A DNA stretch of 64,000 bases from JAFAGX01 sp035623335 (GTDB lineage Bacteria > Acidobacteriota > Terriglobia > Terriglobales > Acidobacteriaceae), in the NCBI GenBank assembly GCA_035623335.1, contig DASPTQ010000071.1:1-64000 (forward strand), read 5' to 3'. The stretch's first letter is position 1. Each line of letters starts with the position of its first letter. Under the pieces are notes generated by a model that saw only the letters and a list, made by a program, of their open reading frames with translations, was not told where the DNA came from and did no database searches. A program made the translations under genes and the position numbers. Below, piece by piece: positions 1 through 9,900 of the stretch.

Positions 1-976
1 CTTGATTGAGACCGAAATAGTACGCGGTCCAACTCCACCACCCGGCCATAAAAGGCGCGCCCACGCGGGCATGATGGAGTTCGCCAATCAGGTGGCCATA
101 GGTTTCGAGTTGCTGGCGATAATCGGTGCCGGAGCTGATCAACAATCGTTCGGAGGAAAGGCTCGCGCCGGCTGGAACCGGCAGGCTCAATTCGATCTGA
201 TCCTCGGCGGGAGCCTTTTCGAGCGAATTTTCTTTTTCCAGCTCCGTGGTTCCCGTGGCATCGACTTCGTACGCAGTGACGTGGTCTTTCTCGACGTGCA
301 AGCGAAGAACCGTGAGCCAGCGGTCGGAAGTGAGGGCTCCGAGAAAAAGGTTTCGCTTCGTCTGGCGGTTGTAAATCAACTGGCTCCCGACGCCACGATG
401 CATTCCGCGATCGCTATCGGCCAGGTCGTGGATTACGATGCCAGGACGGTCTTCGCTGAAGCTGTCGGACAGGACGCGGTCGGACTCAGCCGGTCCGCCC
501 AGGTCGGCGATTCCGGGACCCAGGGCATCGACGCTGCGCAGGGCCTGAACCGTAATCGCATTCGAGCCCGTGTTTCGAACCGTGACGGCCACGATTACGA
601 AGTCAGGGTTGGCATGTGTCTGTAGCGAGTAAATAAGATCGGGCTGAGAGCGAAGTCCGGCATTCGAAACGGTGAACCGGGTTCCTGGGCCAACCTCATC
701 GGCCACAGTGTCACGCGACAACGAATGCTGAGGATATGCACTCGACTTCAACCAATGATGATCGATTTCAATCGTCACTCCAGAATGCAAAATCGGTTTC
801 TTGGAAACTGGATCGAAGATGGTGTAGCTGCCATCCCTCGGGTTGAGCGAAACGCCGATGTTCGTTTCCTGCACCGTCTCCGAAACAGGGTTCTGGGTTG
901 GAGTCGTTTGTCCAAAAAACAAACCGGACAGCAGCAAGGTGAAGACCGGCCAATACGGCTTGCGACTGCTCTCCAC
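1..976 (-). CDS. secreted alpha-galactosidase-like glycosidase, 5' part only
   Basis: The minus-strand reading frame stays open from a GTG at 976 to the window edge, giving about 325 residues without the C-terminus. The GTG has an AAAGGG six bases upstream, and no ATG occurs in the nearby upstream frame. Residues 1-23 form a signal peptide ending near LLLSGLFFGQ. The rest resembles the N-terminal beta-supersandwich of GH36-type alpha-galactosidases (melibiases), and the frame ends on GWWSWTAYYFG, which looks like the first strand of the catalytic barrel (GWCSWY-type motif in the family). It would release terminal alpha-galactose outside the cytoplasm. The catalytic aspartates lie beyond the window, so activity cannot be judged. 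Plus-strand frames over this region are shadows. Confidence 0.7.
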   Translation of the reverse strand, partial: MESSRKPYWPVFTLLLSGLFFGQTTPTQNPVSETVQETNIGVSLNPRDGSYTIFDPVSKKPILHSGVTIEIDHHWLKSSAYPQHSLSRDTVADEVGPGTRFTVSNAGLRSQPDLIYSLQTHANPDFVIVAVTVRNTGSNAITVQALRSVDALGPGIADLGGPAESDRVLSDSFSEDRPGIVIHDLADSDRGMHRGVGSQLIYNRQTKRNLFLGALTSDRWLTVLRLHVEKDHVTAYEVDATGTTELEKENSLEKAPAEDQIELSLPVPAGASLSSERLLISSGTDYRQQLETYGHLIGELHHARVGAPFMAGWWSWTAYYFGLNQ

Positions 977-1674
977 GGTTAGCCCTTTCGTGCCCCAGCC
1001 GGAGCCAAGGAATCTGGAGTTTGCGGTGACCTGACCTGACCTGAAAACGCATCCTATCGAAAGCAAAAGTAATTGTTCGTAAATATACGCGAAAACTGCG
1101 CTGCCCGTTAGCAAAAATCCCGCCCTGCCGTTTGGGGAATGCCATTCGGCCAGAATGCTTGCCATCAGGATTCTCTCGGATCTCAGAGCGCAGTAGGAGT
1201 GTCCTAGCTTGAAGGAGTTTTTGCCATGCGCGGCGACGATCTCTTCATGACACCCGCACACTCGCCATCTTCTCATCGATAGGCTTCCCTCCTAGGTTCA
1301 ACCGCGTCGGCGCAAACGGTCGTGGGCGAAAGATCGCGTCGTGCGTGAAGATGTAAGGATGGGCGAGTACAACGAAACTCGGCGGTCTCCCAGGAAGGAA
1401 TCGGGATCCAACTAGGCCGACCCTGAAGGGATGGCTTCATCGGACTGTACCGGTCTCGGATAGCCGACGGGTCGCGACTTATCTTGAAAGGCTCGGTGAT
1501 TTCGCGCATAATCCAAACCGCAGTTCTTCCCCCGTTCGACCAAACGCAATGGTGAATCGCCTCATGTCATTCTCGTCCGTTGCCCGCGACACGAGATCAG
1601 GCATCGGGTGCTGGAATCGAGGGCGACACTATGTCTGACCGCTCCGTACCAGAGCGATCGTTCGAAGAGAACGA
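977..1674. other. intergenic region, no convincing gene
   Basis: About 700 bases lie between the divergent glycosidase and acyltransferase genes. Short frames here lack both a plausible start context and protein-like composition. A CTGACC motif is repeated just after the glycosidase start (about 1028-1044). A 19-codon frame at 1226 has a good GAAGGAG upstream but no recognisable product. The region presumably contains both divergent promoters, but I could not identify them with confidence. Confidence 0.5.
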
Positions 1675-2421
1675 ATGTCGGACATCTATGCAGACCAGAT
1701 GACTGGCTGTCACAAACCGAATGGCGCGTTCTGGGCACCAGGCGTTGGCTGTGCAATGTTCGAAGGTTTTTGCCGGATGTTCTTCGCCAGCTACTGCCCG
1801 CTCACGGTGGAGGGACGCCATCACCTTCCGGATGGACCGTTCCTGCTGTGCAGCAATCACACGAGCCACATTGACAGCGCGGCGTTGATGACCGCGAGCG
1901 GACGCAGCTTTAGCAGCTTCGCCCTGTTGGGAGCGAGCGACTATTTTTTTCACTCCCGACGTGTACGCTGGTCGGTCGCTCCCTTGATGAATGTCATCCC
2001 GATCGAGCGTCGCCCAGGGCCTAAATCGCTGGCTGCCTGTCTGGCGCTATGCCGCCGATTCCTAGAGCAAACTGGAGGTGGGTTGATTCTGTATCCCGAG
2101 GGTACGCGATCGCTGGACGGCGAGATGCAAGCGTTTAAGACCGGTGCTGGTCTGTTTGCGATTGAGCTTGGGGTACCGGTCATTCCTGCCCACATCGAAG
2201 GGACACATCGAATTCTCCCCAAGGGACAGTCAGTGCCGCGGTCCGGCCCGCTGACGGTGCGCTTTGGAGAGGCGCTAGCCTGGGCAACACTCGCCTGGAA
2301 CGGAGAATCAATTCGAGAGCGGAGGCGCTTGGCTGTCGAACAACTCGCCCGGAACATCCGGCTCCTCGGCTTTGGATGCCAGCCCCGCGAGTTTGCAGCT
2401 GAGGTCGAGGGAAAAGGATAG
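1675..2421 (+). CDS. PlsC-type 1-acyl-glycerol-3-phosphate acyltransferase
   Basis: This 248-residue protein carries the PlsC/LPLAT motifs: NHTSHID (61-67, the HX4D catalytic box), YPEGTRS (140-146, phosphate binding) and PVIPAHIEGTH (168-178). It should transfer an acyl chain from acyl-ACP or acyl-CoA to a glycerol-phosphate backbone at the inner membrane. The length is normal for the family. The first ATG has only a weak GAAGAG-type ribosome site, and an internal ATG at codon 9 is possible. The next gene, 143 bases downstream on the same strand, is an alkyl-DHAP-synthase-like flavoprotein, so the enzyme may acylate DHAP or an ether-lipid intermediate rather than ordinary lysophosphatidate. 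That specificity is inferred from context. Confidence 0.85.
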   Translation: MSDIYADQMTGCHKPNGAFWAPGVGCAMFEGFCRMFFASYCPLTVEGRHHLPDGPFLLCSNHTSHIDSAALMTASGRSFSSFALLGASDYFFHSRRVRWSVAPLMNVIPIERRPGPKSLAACLALCRRFLEQTGGGLILYPEGTRSLDGEMQAFKTGAGLFAIELGVPVIPAHIEGTHRILPKGQSVPRSGPLTVRFGEALAWATLAWNGESIRERRRLAVEQLARNIRLLGFGCQPREFAAEVEGKG

Positions 2422-2564
2422 CTGAGGACAGGCGACGATCTCTCGCCGCAACGGGTGAACCTTGAAGTGAGGCTAAGCGAACCCCCAACGTTGGACCTTA
2501 AATACAAACCGTTGAAGGCTAAGGGCCTTTGCAAATAAGATCTTCCAACAGGTGAAGGCTTCCC

Positions 2565-4256
2565 ATGGCCTACGAGCCCAGGCACATGAAGTGGTGGGGT
2601 TGGGGGAACGAGGATGCGGAATTCAATCCCCAGGCCCATCCAGGCTTCTGGACCTATGCCAGAACGGAGCTGGGGATTGAGCGGGACGATTTCGAGAGGC
2701 GGGAATGGAAGCTCGAGGCCGTGCAACTGCCCCAGCCTTCGATCGACGAACGGTTTCTGGCGAGATTGTGCTCCTTCCTCAAACCCACCCAGATTTCTGA
2801 CCAACGCAAAGAGCGGGTGATTCATGCCTATGGCAAGGGGTTCCGCGACCTGTTTCGCCTGCGTCGCGGCCTTGCCATGGGTGCACCGGATCTGGTCGTC
2901 TACCCGGAAAATGAGCGCGACGTGTGTTTGACGCTGCGCGCTGCCGCTGAGCGCGACGTCATGGTGATCCCCTTCGGGGGAGGATCGAATATCTCTGGAT
3001 GCCTCGAACGAATGGAGGCCGGACGTATGTTGGTGTCGCTCGACATGCGTCGCCTGCGGCGGGTGCTGGCCGTCGATCGACCATCCGGTACTGCACGGAT
3101 CGAAACCGGGATCTTTGGCCCGGATCTCGAGCAGCAACTGGCGGCAGACGGGCTGACGCTCGGCCACTTCCCGGATTCGTTTCTGCACTCTACCCTGGGC
3201 GGTTGGATTGCCACCCGATCCGCGGGAATGCAGAGTGATCGTTACGGCAAGATCGAGGACATGGTGGTCGCCGTGCGCATGGTGACCTCCGAGGGCGTGT
3301 TGGCGACCCGTACAGTTCCCAAGTCCTCCAATGGTATCGATGTAAACCACCTCTGCATCGGCAGTGAGGGGACATTGGGAGTCATCACGGAAGCCACCAT
3401 GCGCGTTCATCCTCGGCCGGAGGCACGGCTAGTCCGGGGCTATCTCTTTCCAGAATTTGAGGGCGGCATTCAGGCCATGCATGAATGCGTGCGCCAGGAA
3501 TGTATGCCCGCCATGGTGCGGCTCAACGATCCCGACAAGACTGCTCTGTCGCTGGCCTTCAGGCCTCCGGCATCCCGTCTTGCCAACGCCATGAGCGGCC
3601 TCGTCAGACGATATCTCCAGCTCAGGGGTCTGTCGCTGCCACGGGTTTGTCTGATGTTAACTGCTTTTGAGGGCGGTCGAGCCGATGTTGCCCGCCAGCT
3701 ACGCCACGCGCAGGCCATCTATCGGCGATTTGGCGCCGTCAGCATGGGAGAAGGCGCGGGCAAATCGTTTGAAGCGACGAAATATGACTTTCCTCATATC
3801 CGCGATTTTCTGCTGGATCGGGATGTCACGACCGATGTGAGCGAGACCTCCACGGTGTGGAGCAACATCCTTCCCCTGTACCGGCAGACGCTGGCTCTTC
3901 TTCGCGCCACCATCCTCGAAAGTGGTGTGCGTCCGTGGACCGGATGTCACATCAGCCACACCTATCACTGTGGCGCTAGCGTCTACTTCACCTTCGGCTT
4001 CCGACAACAGCGGGGACGCGAAATGGAACAATATCTGCGGGTCAAGCGCTCTGCCCAGCAATCGTTCATCGACTGCGGCGCGACCCTCTCCCACCACCAT
4101 GCAGTCGGCACCGAGCATCTACCCTGGCTGGCTGCGGACATTTCTCAGCTCGGCGTTCAGGCCGTGGCAGCGATCAAGCAAGGACTTGATCCAGGTAACA
4201 TCATGAATCCCGGCCGGCTGCAGCCATCCCCCAATCCTTTTGAGCGCTGGATGTGA
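2565..4256 (+). CDS. alkyldihydroxyacetonephosphate synthase-like FAD enzyme
   Basis: This 563-residue protein has a PCMH-type FAD-binding domain: PFGGGSN at 136-142, then a TLGGWIATRSAG stretch and GSEGTLGVITE. The C-terminal FAD-linked oxidase domain ends with the LSHHHAVG motif (His510-512). A triple histidine at this place is characteristic of alkyl-DHAP synthase (AGPS), which exchanges the acyl chain of acyl-DHAP for a fatty alcohol to form the ether bond. D-lactate/glycolate-type oxidases normally lack the HHH, which argues for the AGPS branch. An AGGTGAAGG sequence precedes the ATG. With the upstream PlsC acyltransferase this makes a short ether-lipid-like operon. No fatty-alcohol-forming reductase is seen nearby. 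A long open frame on the opposite strand (1950-3410) is a shadow. Confidence 0.85.
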   Translation: MAYEPRHMKWWGWGNEDAEFNPQAHPGFWTYARTELGIERDDFERREWKLEAVQLPQPSIDERFLARLCSFLKPTQISDQRKERVIHAYGKGFRDLFRLRRGLAMGAPDLVVYPENERDVCLTLRAAAERDVMVIPFGGGSNISGCLERMEAGRMLVSLDMRRLRRVLAVDRPSGTARIETGIFGPDLEQQLAADGLTLGHFPDSFLHSTLGGWIATRSAGMQSDRYGKIEDMVVAVRMVTSEGVLATRTVPKSSNGIDVNHLCIGSEGTLGVITEATMRVHPRPEARLVRGYLFPEFEGGIQAMHECVRQECMPAMVRLNDPDKTALSLAFRPPASRLANAMSGLVRRYLQLRGLSLPRVCLMLTAFEGGRADVARQLRHAQAIYRRFGAVSMGEGAGKSFEATKYDFPHIRDFLLDRDVTTDVSETSTVWSNILPLYRQTLALLRATILESGVRPWTGCHISHTYHCGASVYFTFGFRQQRGREMEQYLRVKRSAQQSFIDCGATLSHHHAVGTEHLPWLAADISQLGVQAVAAIKQGLDPGNIMNPGRLQPSPNPFERWM

Positions 4257-4665
4257 CGGGCGATCGCAGCGTTCCTCAACTACGACCTGCTACGATGTTA
4301 AAGCAGATTTTTGCCGATTCGCATCGGCAAACACCGCGGCTCGGGAAAAATACTGTTGGTCATGGGATGGTCGCTCTTGGCGGCGTGAGTTCTTTGCTCC
4401 CGCCAGATCTCACACACGCCGATCCGTTTTGCGAAACTGGGGCATTGCAGACCTCGCGAATTCAGGTTCACAAGCATTGCTGATGACACCCATGTACAAT
4501 GTCATCTGGACAGACATCGAGGCACCTGATCGAGCGACATCGCATCTTGCGTTGTCCGCTGGTACGGCTTCGTGCAAATTCCTAGAATTTCTCTGCACTG
4601 CAAACGCCGCTGATTGCATCGAGTTCGTTCGATTTTTCCATTCCGGAATCACAAAGTGAGGAATC
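4257..4665. other. intergenic region without recognised gene
   Basis: About 400 bases between the flavoprotein stop and the DUF481 gene. Open frames occur on both strands but have no homology-like composition or ribosome-binding site. The last 10 bases hold the GTGAGGAATC ribosome-site region of the next gene. Its promoter is presumably here, but no clear -35/-10 pair was found. Confidence 0.4.
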
Positions 4666-5760
4666 ATGAAGATCAAGGGTACTCTGGCAGTTCTGTTCGC
4701 CATGATTGCCGTAGCACCTCTGGGCGTGGCGGACACGGTTGTCCTCAATAACGGATCGAACCTGATCGGAACTGTTGACAGCGCCGACGGCAAACAACTG
4801 ATATTAAAGACCGACTATGCGGACGTCATCACCATTCAGTGGTCGCAAGTGAAAGCCTTGACCACGGACAAACCGATTTTTGTAGTTACGCCAGACAAGC
4901 GGACAGTCAGTGGAACCGCGACCACCGAAGGCAGCAATTTGATAATTCATGCCTCCAGCGGAAACGTAAGTATGCCCTTGGCCAATGCCCAAACCATCCG
5001 ATCGGCCCAGCAGCAGCAGAACTACGAATCCAATCTGCATCCTTCTTTCGTGCAAGACTGGCAAGGCGGTTTGAACCTTGGTTTCGCGCTGGCCCGGGGA
5101 AACAGTGATACTACCAACCTCAACATTGGGTTCACGGCGGATCGCAAAACGCAGAACGACGAGATCAAGGCGTACGCCACGTCCGTATACGCCGAAAATA
5201 ACGCTCCGGGAGGAGGCGGCGTCACGGCGAACGCGATCCTGGGTGGAATCCGTTACAGTCACAATCTCAACCAGAAGTTCTTCGCCTTCGTGTCAGCGGA
5301 TTACCTTCATAATGAGTTGCAATTCCTCGATCTGCAACAGATCTATACCGGCGGCATTGGTTATCATGTCGTGAACACTCCGAACACAAGCTTCGACGTG
5401 TTTGCCGGCCCCAACTACACGCGTCAGAACTATACCGCCGGCGCAACGGCACTGGGGTTCTCGCCGGGTGTGACGCGAAATATTATGGGCCTCACCACGG
5501 GCGAAACTTTCCTGCATAAGTTCGGTGCGCACACCTCCTTGACGGAAGACTTTACGTTTTATCCGGAACTCACCCCGAATGCCGGCCAATATCTGTTCGC
5601 GTTCGACGCCGGTGCAACCACCCAAATTCACAAGTGGCTGGGCTGGCAATTCACCCTCAGCGACCGCTATGTTTCCAACCCTCCGGTGGTTGGAACGAAA
5701 TCAAACGACGTTATCTTCGCCACCGGTCTGGCGTTTTCCTTTGACACGACCATAAAGTAA
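4666..5760 (+). CDS. DUF481 (YdiY-like) outer-membrane beta-barrel protein
   Basis: A 364-residue exported protein with a signal peptide over residues 1-22 (cleavage near GVADT). Residues 25-110 form a small beta-rich domain with repeated VVLNNGSNLIGTV-like strands, typical of the N-terminus of this group. Residues 125-364 are alternating amphipathic beta strands rich in aromatic residues and ending with a short terminal strand, matching DUF481 salt-induced outer-membrane proteins. No enzymatic function is known for the family. The gene stands alone, with GAGGAATC before the ATG and a strong hairpin about 30 bases after the stop. Confidence 0.8.
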   Translation: MKIKGTLAVLFAMIAVAPLGVADTVVLNNGSNLIGTVDSADGKQLILKTDYADVITIQWSQVKALTTDKPIFVVTPDKRTVSGTATTEGSNLIIHASSGNVSMPLANAQTIRSAQQQQNYESNLHPSFVQDWQGGLNLGFALARGNSDTTNLNIGFTADRKTQNDEIKAYATSVYAENNAPGGGGVTANAILGGIRYSHNLNQKFFAFVSADYLHNELQFLDLQQIYTGGIGYHVVNTPNTSFDVFAGPNYTRQNYTAGATALGFSPGVTRNIMGLTTGETFLHKFGAHTSLTEDFTFYPELTPNAGQYLFAFDAGATTQIHKWLGWQFTLSDRYVSNPPVVGTKSNDVIFATGLAFSFDTTIK

Positions 5761-5792
5761 GCAAAATCGCAGGCACGGAATTTACCGAACCC

Positions 5793-5823
5793 CCCCGCCT
5801 TTGAAGACCGCCAAAGGCGAGGG
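5793..5823. terminator. hairpin between convergent genes, candidate terminator
   Basis: CGCCTTTG at 5796-5803 pairs perfectly with CAAAGGCG at 5812-5819 around an 8-base loop, and flanking CCC/GGG can extend the stem past one bulged A. It lies 30-60 bases after the DUF481 stop and before the 3' end of the convergent LysR gene. No T-run follows on either strand, so it is either a non-canonical terminator or an mRNA 3' stabiliser. Confidence 0.45.
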
Positions 5824-5990
5824 GAATCGTGCCGGGGCTTAGGAGCTAAACTTCCATTGCGGAGCCGTCTTGCTCCCAACGTTCCGGCGACGTTCTTGAA
5901 CGGACCTGCAGTGAAGAAGATATTTTGGGTCGTTCCGTGTCGCGAAGGGTGCCCACAAAGCGACCGGATCCTGGATGCCGAATACAGAAA

Positions 5991-6917
5991 TTACAGGCCG
6001 CTCGATGGCGGAGACGAGCCCACATGCTTCTTTCCGGTGGCGGAAAGTTGTCGGACGGTGGCGATGAAACTGGCTGTCGATCGGGTATGAGTACGGTCAC
6101 GGCGATAGGCCAGCCCCAGCTCCCGCCATAGCTCGACGTCCTCGAGAGGGATGAGTACCACTTGTCCCGCCAGAAGCTCGTCTTTGGCAAACGTAGAGCT
6201 GATGAGCGACACACCTAGCCCCGCGGCCACGAAGCTTTTAATCATGCCGATGCTCGGCAATTCCATCCTAATGTGCAGGTGCGAGTTGTAGGGACGAAAC
6301 AACTTGTCCATCAGCTGGCGAGTGTACCCGGTCTTTGGAAACAGCAGCGGTTGCTTGGCGATCGCGTCCACGGAGACGCGATTCTTTGCGGCCAGCGGGT
6401 TGTTCGGGGAAACCATCAACATGAGTTGATCGCGAAAGATGGAGTGAGTTTTTAGACTCGGTGATTTGACCGGCAGGGTCACGATGCCAACGTCGATGGA
6501 GCCGTTTTCCAGTTTTTCTATGATTTTGTAGCTGAAGTTGCGATAGATGCTAATTTGGACCTGGGGATACAAGCGACAATATTCGGCGAATACCTTCGGC
6601 AGCACATAGAGGCAGGTGGCCTCGTTGGCCCCAATTACCAAGGTGCCTCTGGCGGTTACTCCCTGGTCGGCCACGGCCAACAAAGACTCCTCCCGCAGCT
6701 TCTGCATGCGCTCCGCGTAGGCGAACAATACTCGCCCGGCCGGAGTGAGCCTCACGACCTTGCCCGAGCGATCCAGAAGCTTGTCGCCATACTCCTGCTC
6801 CAGTTGCCGGATTTGTGCGCTGACGGCAGACTGCGAGCGGAAGACCTTTTGCCCGGCACGCGAGAAGCTGCCAAGCTTGGCCACCTCCAAGAACGTAACT
6901 AGTTGGTCGAAATCCAT
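5991..6917 (-). CDS. LysR-family transcriptional regulator
   Basis: A 308-residue LysR-type regulator. The N-terminal winged helix-turn-helix (about residues 1-60) contains FSRAGQKVFRSQSAVSAQIRQLE spread over the usual positions, followed by a periplasmic-binding-protein-like effector domain (about 90-300). It lies 45 bases after the gltB stop on the same strand, so the two are probably co-transcribed. By analogy with GltC it may control glutamate synthase, but LysR genes regulating their own operon are usually divergent, so that role is only an inference. No strong ribosome site precedes the ATG, which would fit translational coupling. Confidence 0.85.
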   Translation of the reverse strand: MDFDQLVTFLEVAKLGSFSRAGQKVFRSQSAVSAQIRQLEQEYGDKLLDRSGKVVRLTPAGRVLFAYAERMQKLREESLLAVADQGVTARGTLVIGANEATCLYVLPKVFAEYCRLYPQVQISIYRNFSYKIIEKLENGSIDVGIVTLPVKSPSLKTHSIFRDQLMLMVSPNNPLAAKNRVSVDAIAKQPLLFPKTGYTRQLMDKLFRPYNSHLHIRMELPSIGMIKSFVAAGLGVSLISSTFAKDELLAGQVVLIPLEDVELWRELGLAYRRDRTHTRSTASFIATVRQLSATGKKHVGSSPPSSGL

Positions 6918-6962
6918 GAATTGTCAGTGATTATAGAAGGATGTACCCAAGAGGCAGAAGCA

Positions 6963-9900
6963 TTATTGATTCCAGAGCCGGGCACGCTGCTTGCGATAAG
7001 GCAACGGCGCCTCGACGGGAACCGGGGGCAGATTCGGCAATCTTGTCGGGTCGAAGCGTTCGAGAATCGGCTTCCAGGTTTCGGCCACCGAGCACGGTGG
7101 CGAGAGGGGCTCAATGCGGACAAAAGGCAGGCCTTGCCCGGCCGTCACCAGCCTTCGAGCCAACGGGCTACCCGTCAGACCGGCATGCCGGTCGAGCACC
7201 CGCAGAAGCCACTCGCCTTCCTCAATTCCCATGGCGACCGCGCGTACCGACTGATGGTTCCACACTGCCTCGCCCGGAACTTCTAGCAGGTAAGCCAGGC
7301 CTCCGGTCATGCCGGCACCCAAGTTGATGCCAGCAGGACCAAGAATCACGGCAATGCCGGCGGTCATATATTCGCAGGCATGTTGACCGACACCTTCAAC
7401 CACGCCGAGTGCACCGCTATTGCGCACGGCAAATCTCTCTCCGGCTCGCCCTGCGATATAGAGTTCTCCACCGGTAGCGCCGTAGAGCAGTGTGTTGCCG
7501 GCAAGCACGTCGCCGCGCACCGAGGCGGTTTCGCCCGCGGTGATGGCAACCTGGCCGCCGCACATTCCCTTTCCCACGTAGTCATTGGCCTCACCGAAGA
7601 GCCGCAGATGGACACCCTCGATAAGGAACGCCCCGAAACTCTGACCGGCGGTGCCTGTGAACCTGTAATCACCCCGCCCCGCACTCGGAATCCTCTGCCT
7701 TCGCCGAAGGATTGTGCCGCTCAATTGTGCGCCGACCGCCCGATCGGCACCTGTGATGCGGAAGCAACGGGATCCCGAGGCAGGCTGGCCCACTTCATCG
7801 AAGGCGTGCAGCATGGCTTGGGGCAGAGCCGTATCCGGTTCCTGCGCCCGTCCGATCTGCGGTGGAGCTGAAATCGGCTGAAGTATCTCCTGGACGGCTC
7901 GCGCTGCCGCGTCATCCCTTGGCCGAAGCCGCTTCACATCCCCCACGACCTCAGCCATCGAGTGGGCTCCGATTTTCGCGAGAAGTTGTCGAACCTCGTC
8001 TGCCACCGCGCGGAAGTAGCTTTCCACCATCTCGGGTTTGCCGGTGAAACGGGTTCGCTGCTTTTCATCCTGCGTCGCAATGCCCACCGGACAGGTATTC
8101 AGATGACATTGCCGGGCCATGACGCAACCCAGGGCCAAGAGAGCTGCCGTGCCAAAGCCAAATTCGTCTGCGCCTAAAAGGGCGGCAATGAGGACGTCTC
8201 GTCCAACCTTGAACCCGCCATCCACCCGTAAGCGGACGGCACCTCGCAAGCCTGCGCGCAACAGCGAACAATGCGCGTCGCGCAGACCAACCTCCCAAGG
8301 CAATCCAGTGTTCTTGATCGAAGTCAGAGGCGATGCTCCCGTGCCGCCATCGTGACCACTGACGGTAATCAGGTTGGCTCCGGCCTTGGCCACGCCGGCG
8401 GCGATAATCCCGATTCCGGTGCTAGAGACCAGCTTCACTCCGATCCGGGCTTGAGGATTGACGGCGCGAAGGTCGTAGATCAGCTGTGCCAGGTCCTCGA
8501 TGCTGTAGATGTCGTGATGCGGCGGAGGCGAAATCAGCGACATGTTGGGCACGGCGTGTCGCAGGCGGGCAATGAACGCGGTAACTTTCCCCGCCGGAAG
8601 CTGTCCGCCCTCCCCGGGCTTTGCACCCTGGGCAATCTTGATCTCGAGTTCGTCAGCATGGATCAGGTATTCGGTTGTCACCCCGAATCGTGCTGAGGCC
8701 ACCTGCTTCACTCGGTTATTTTCTTGGGCCAGGCCTCGATAGACTTCCGGGTCCTCGCCACCCTCCCCGGTGTTGCTGCGGGCTCCCAGACGATTCATCG
8801 CAATCGCCAACGTGCGGTGGGTTTCGGGAGAAATCGCGCCCAGAGACATGGCCTGGGTGCTGAAGCGCGAGAGAAGGGAAGCCTCAGATTCAACCTGTCG
8901 CAGAGCGAGCGGAATCCCCGGCACAATTTCCAGAAGATCTCGGACGGCAACGGGCACTCTTTGGCTCGCAACTTCGGAAAAGTACCCGAAATTCTCCGTG
9001 CTTGGCGACGTGATATAGCGGTGCATGCGTCGTATTAGTTCAGGAGAATTGCCATGTCGTTCCCCGTTCCGGCGGAAACGATACAAACCTTCATCTCTTA
9101 GTCGAGCATCAGGGGCGCTAAACGCCTCTGCGTGCCGCTTGAGACAATCCCCAAGAAGCTGGTCGAGCCCCTTCCCACCCAGAGCGCAACCAGCATCCTC
9201 AAAAAAGCGCTCGCATAAGTCCGCATCAAGCCCCACGGTTTCAAATAGATGGCTGTTGCGATAGCTGGCGATACTTGAAATTCCCACCCGGGCCATCACC
9301 TTGAGCAAGCCCTTCTCGACGGCCGCGCGATAACTGATTGGGCCATCGCTCGTCAAACTCGCCGCCTGCGCCAAGGCGACATAAGGCAGGACTGCACTCG
9401 CACCGGCGGCGATCAGCAAAGCAACATGATGGGTGTCGATCACTTGGCCGGTTTCGAGGATCAAGGGCACCCTCCAGGCTCCTTGCCTGACCAGGGACTT
9501 CCAAGTGGCGGCCAAGGCTAGCAGTGCGGGCAAGGCGGCGCGAGTTTGATCCAGGCCCCGGTCGCTGAGCAGCAGAAAACCGAGCTTAGTGGCCGCCAGT
9601 TTCGCGGCTTTTTCTTCGAGTTCCTCGAGAGCCTGCCTAGCCCCCTCGACTCCCTGGTCTACCGGAAACGTGAAACTCAGATGCTCGCATGGAGCAAGCT
9701 GTTTTTTGAGAATATCGAGCTGAGCTTGATCGAGCAGCGGAGATCGGAGGACCATGCGATCGCCGAGATTCACCTTGAGCGACATCACGTGTGTCTCTCG
9801 CAGGGGATCGAGCGGAGGGTTTGTCACCTGGGCGAATCGCTGTTTACAGTGGTCCCAGAGCGGTGGCAACAGGTCCGACAGGAATGCCGGGGCAGCGTCG

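Noticed and set aside
2..625. 207-codon plus-strand frame at the left edge
   Set aside because: The minus-strand frame over the same bases has a signal peptide and glycosidase motifs, so this is its shadow.
1226..1282. 19-codon frame with a GAAGGAG ribosome site
   Set aside because: Very short, without a recognisable product or a neighbour that would explain it. The good spacing may be chance.
1950..3410. 486-residue minus-strand open frame across the acyltransferase and AGPS-like genes
   Set aside because: It overlaps two well-supported plus-strand genes with clear family motifs and has no recognisable domain. It is an antisense shadow of GC-rich coding sequence.
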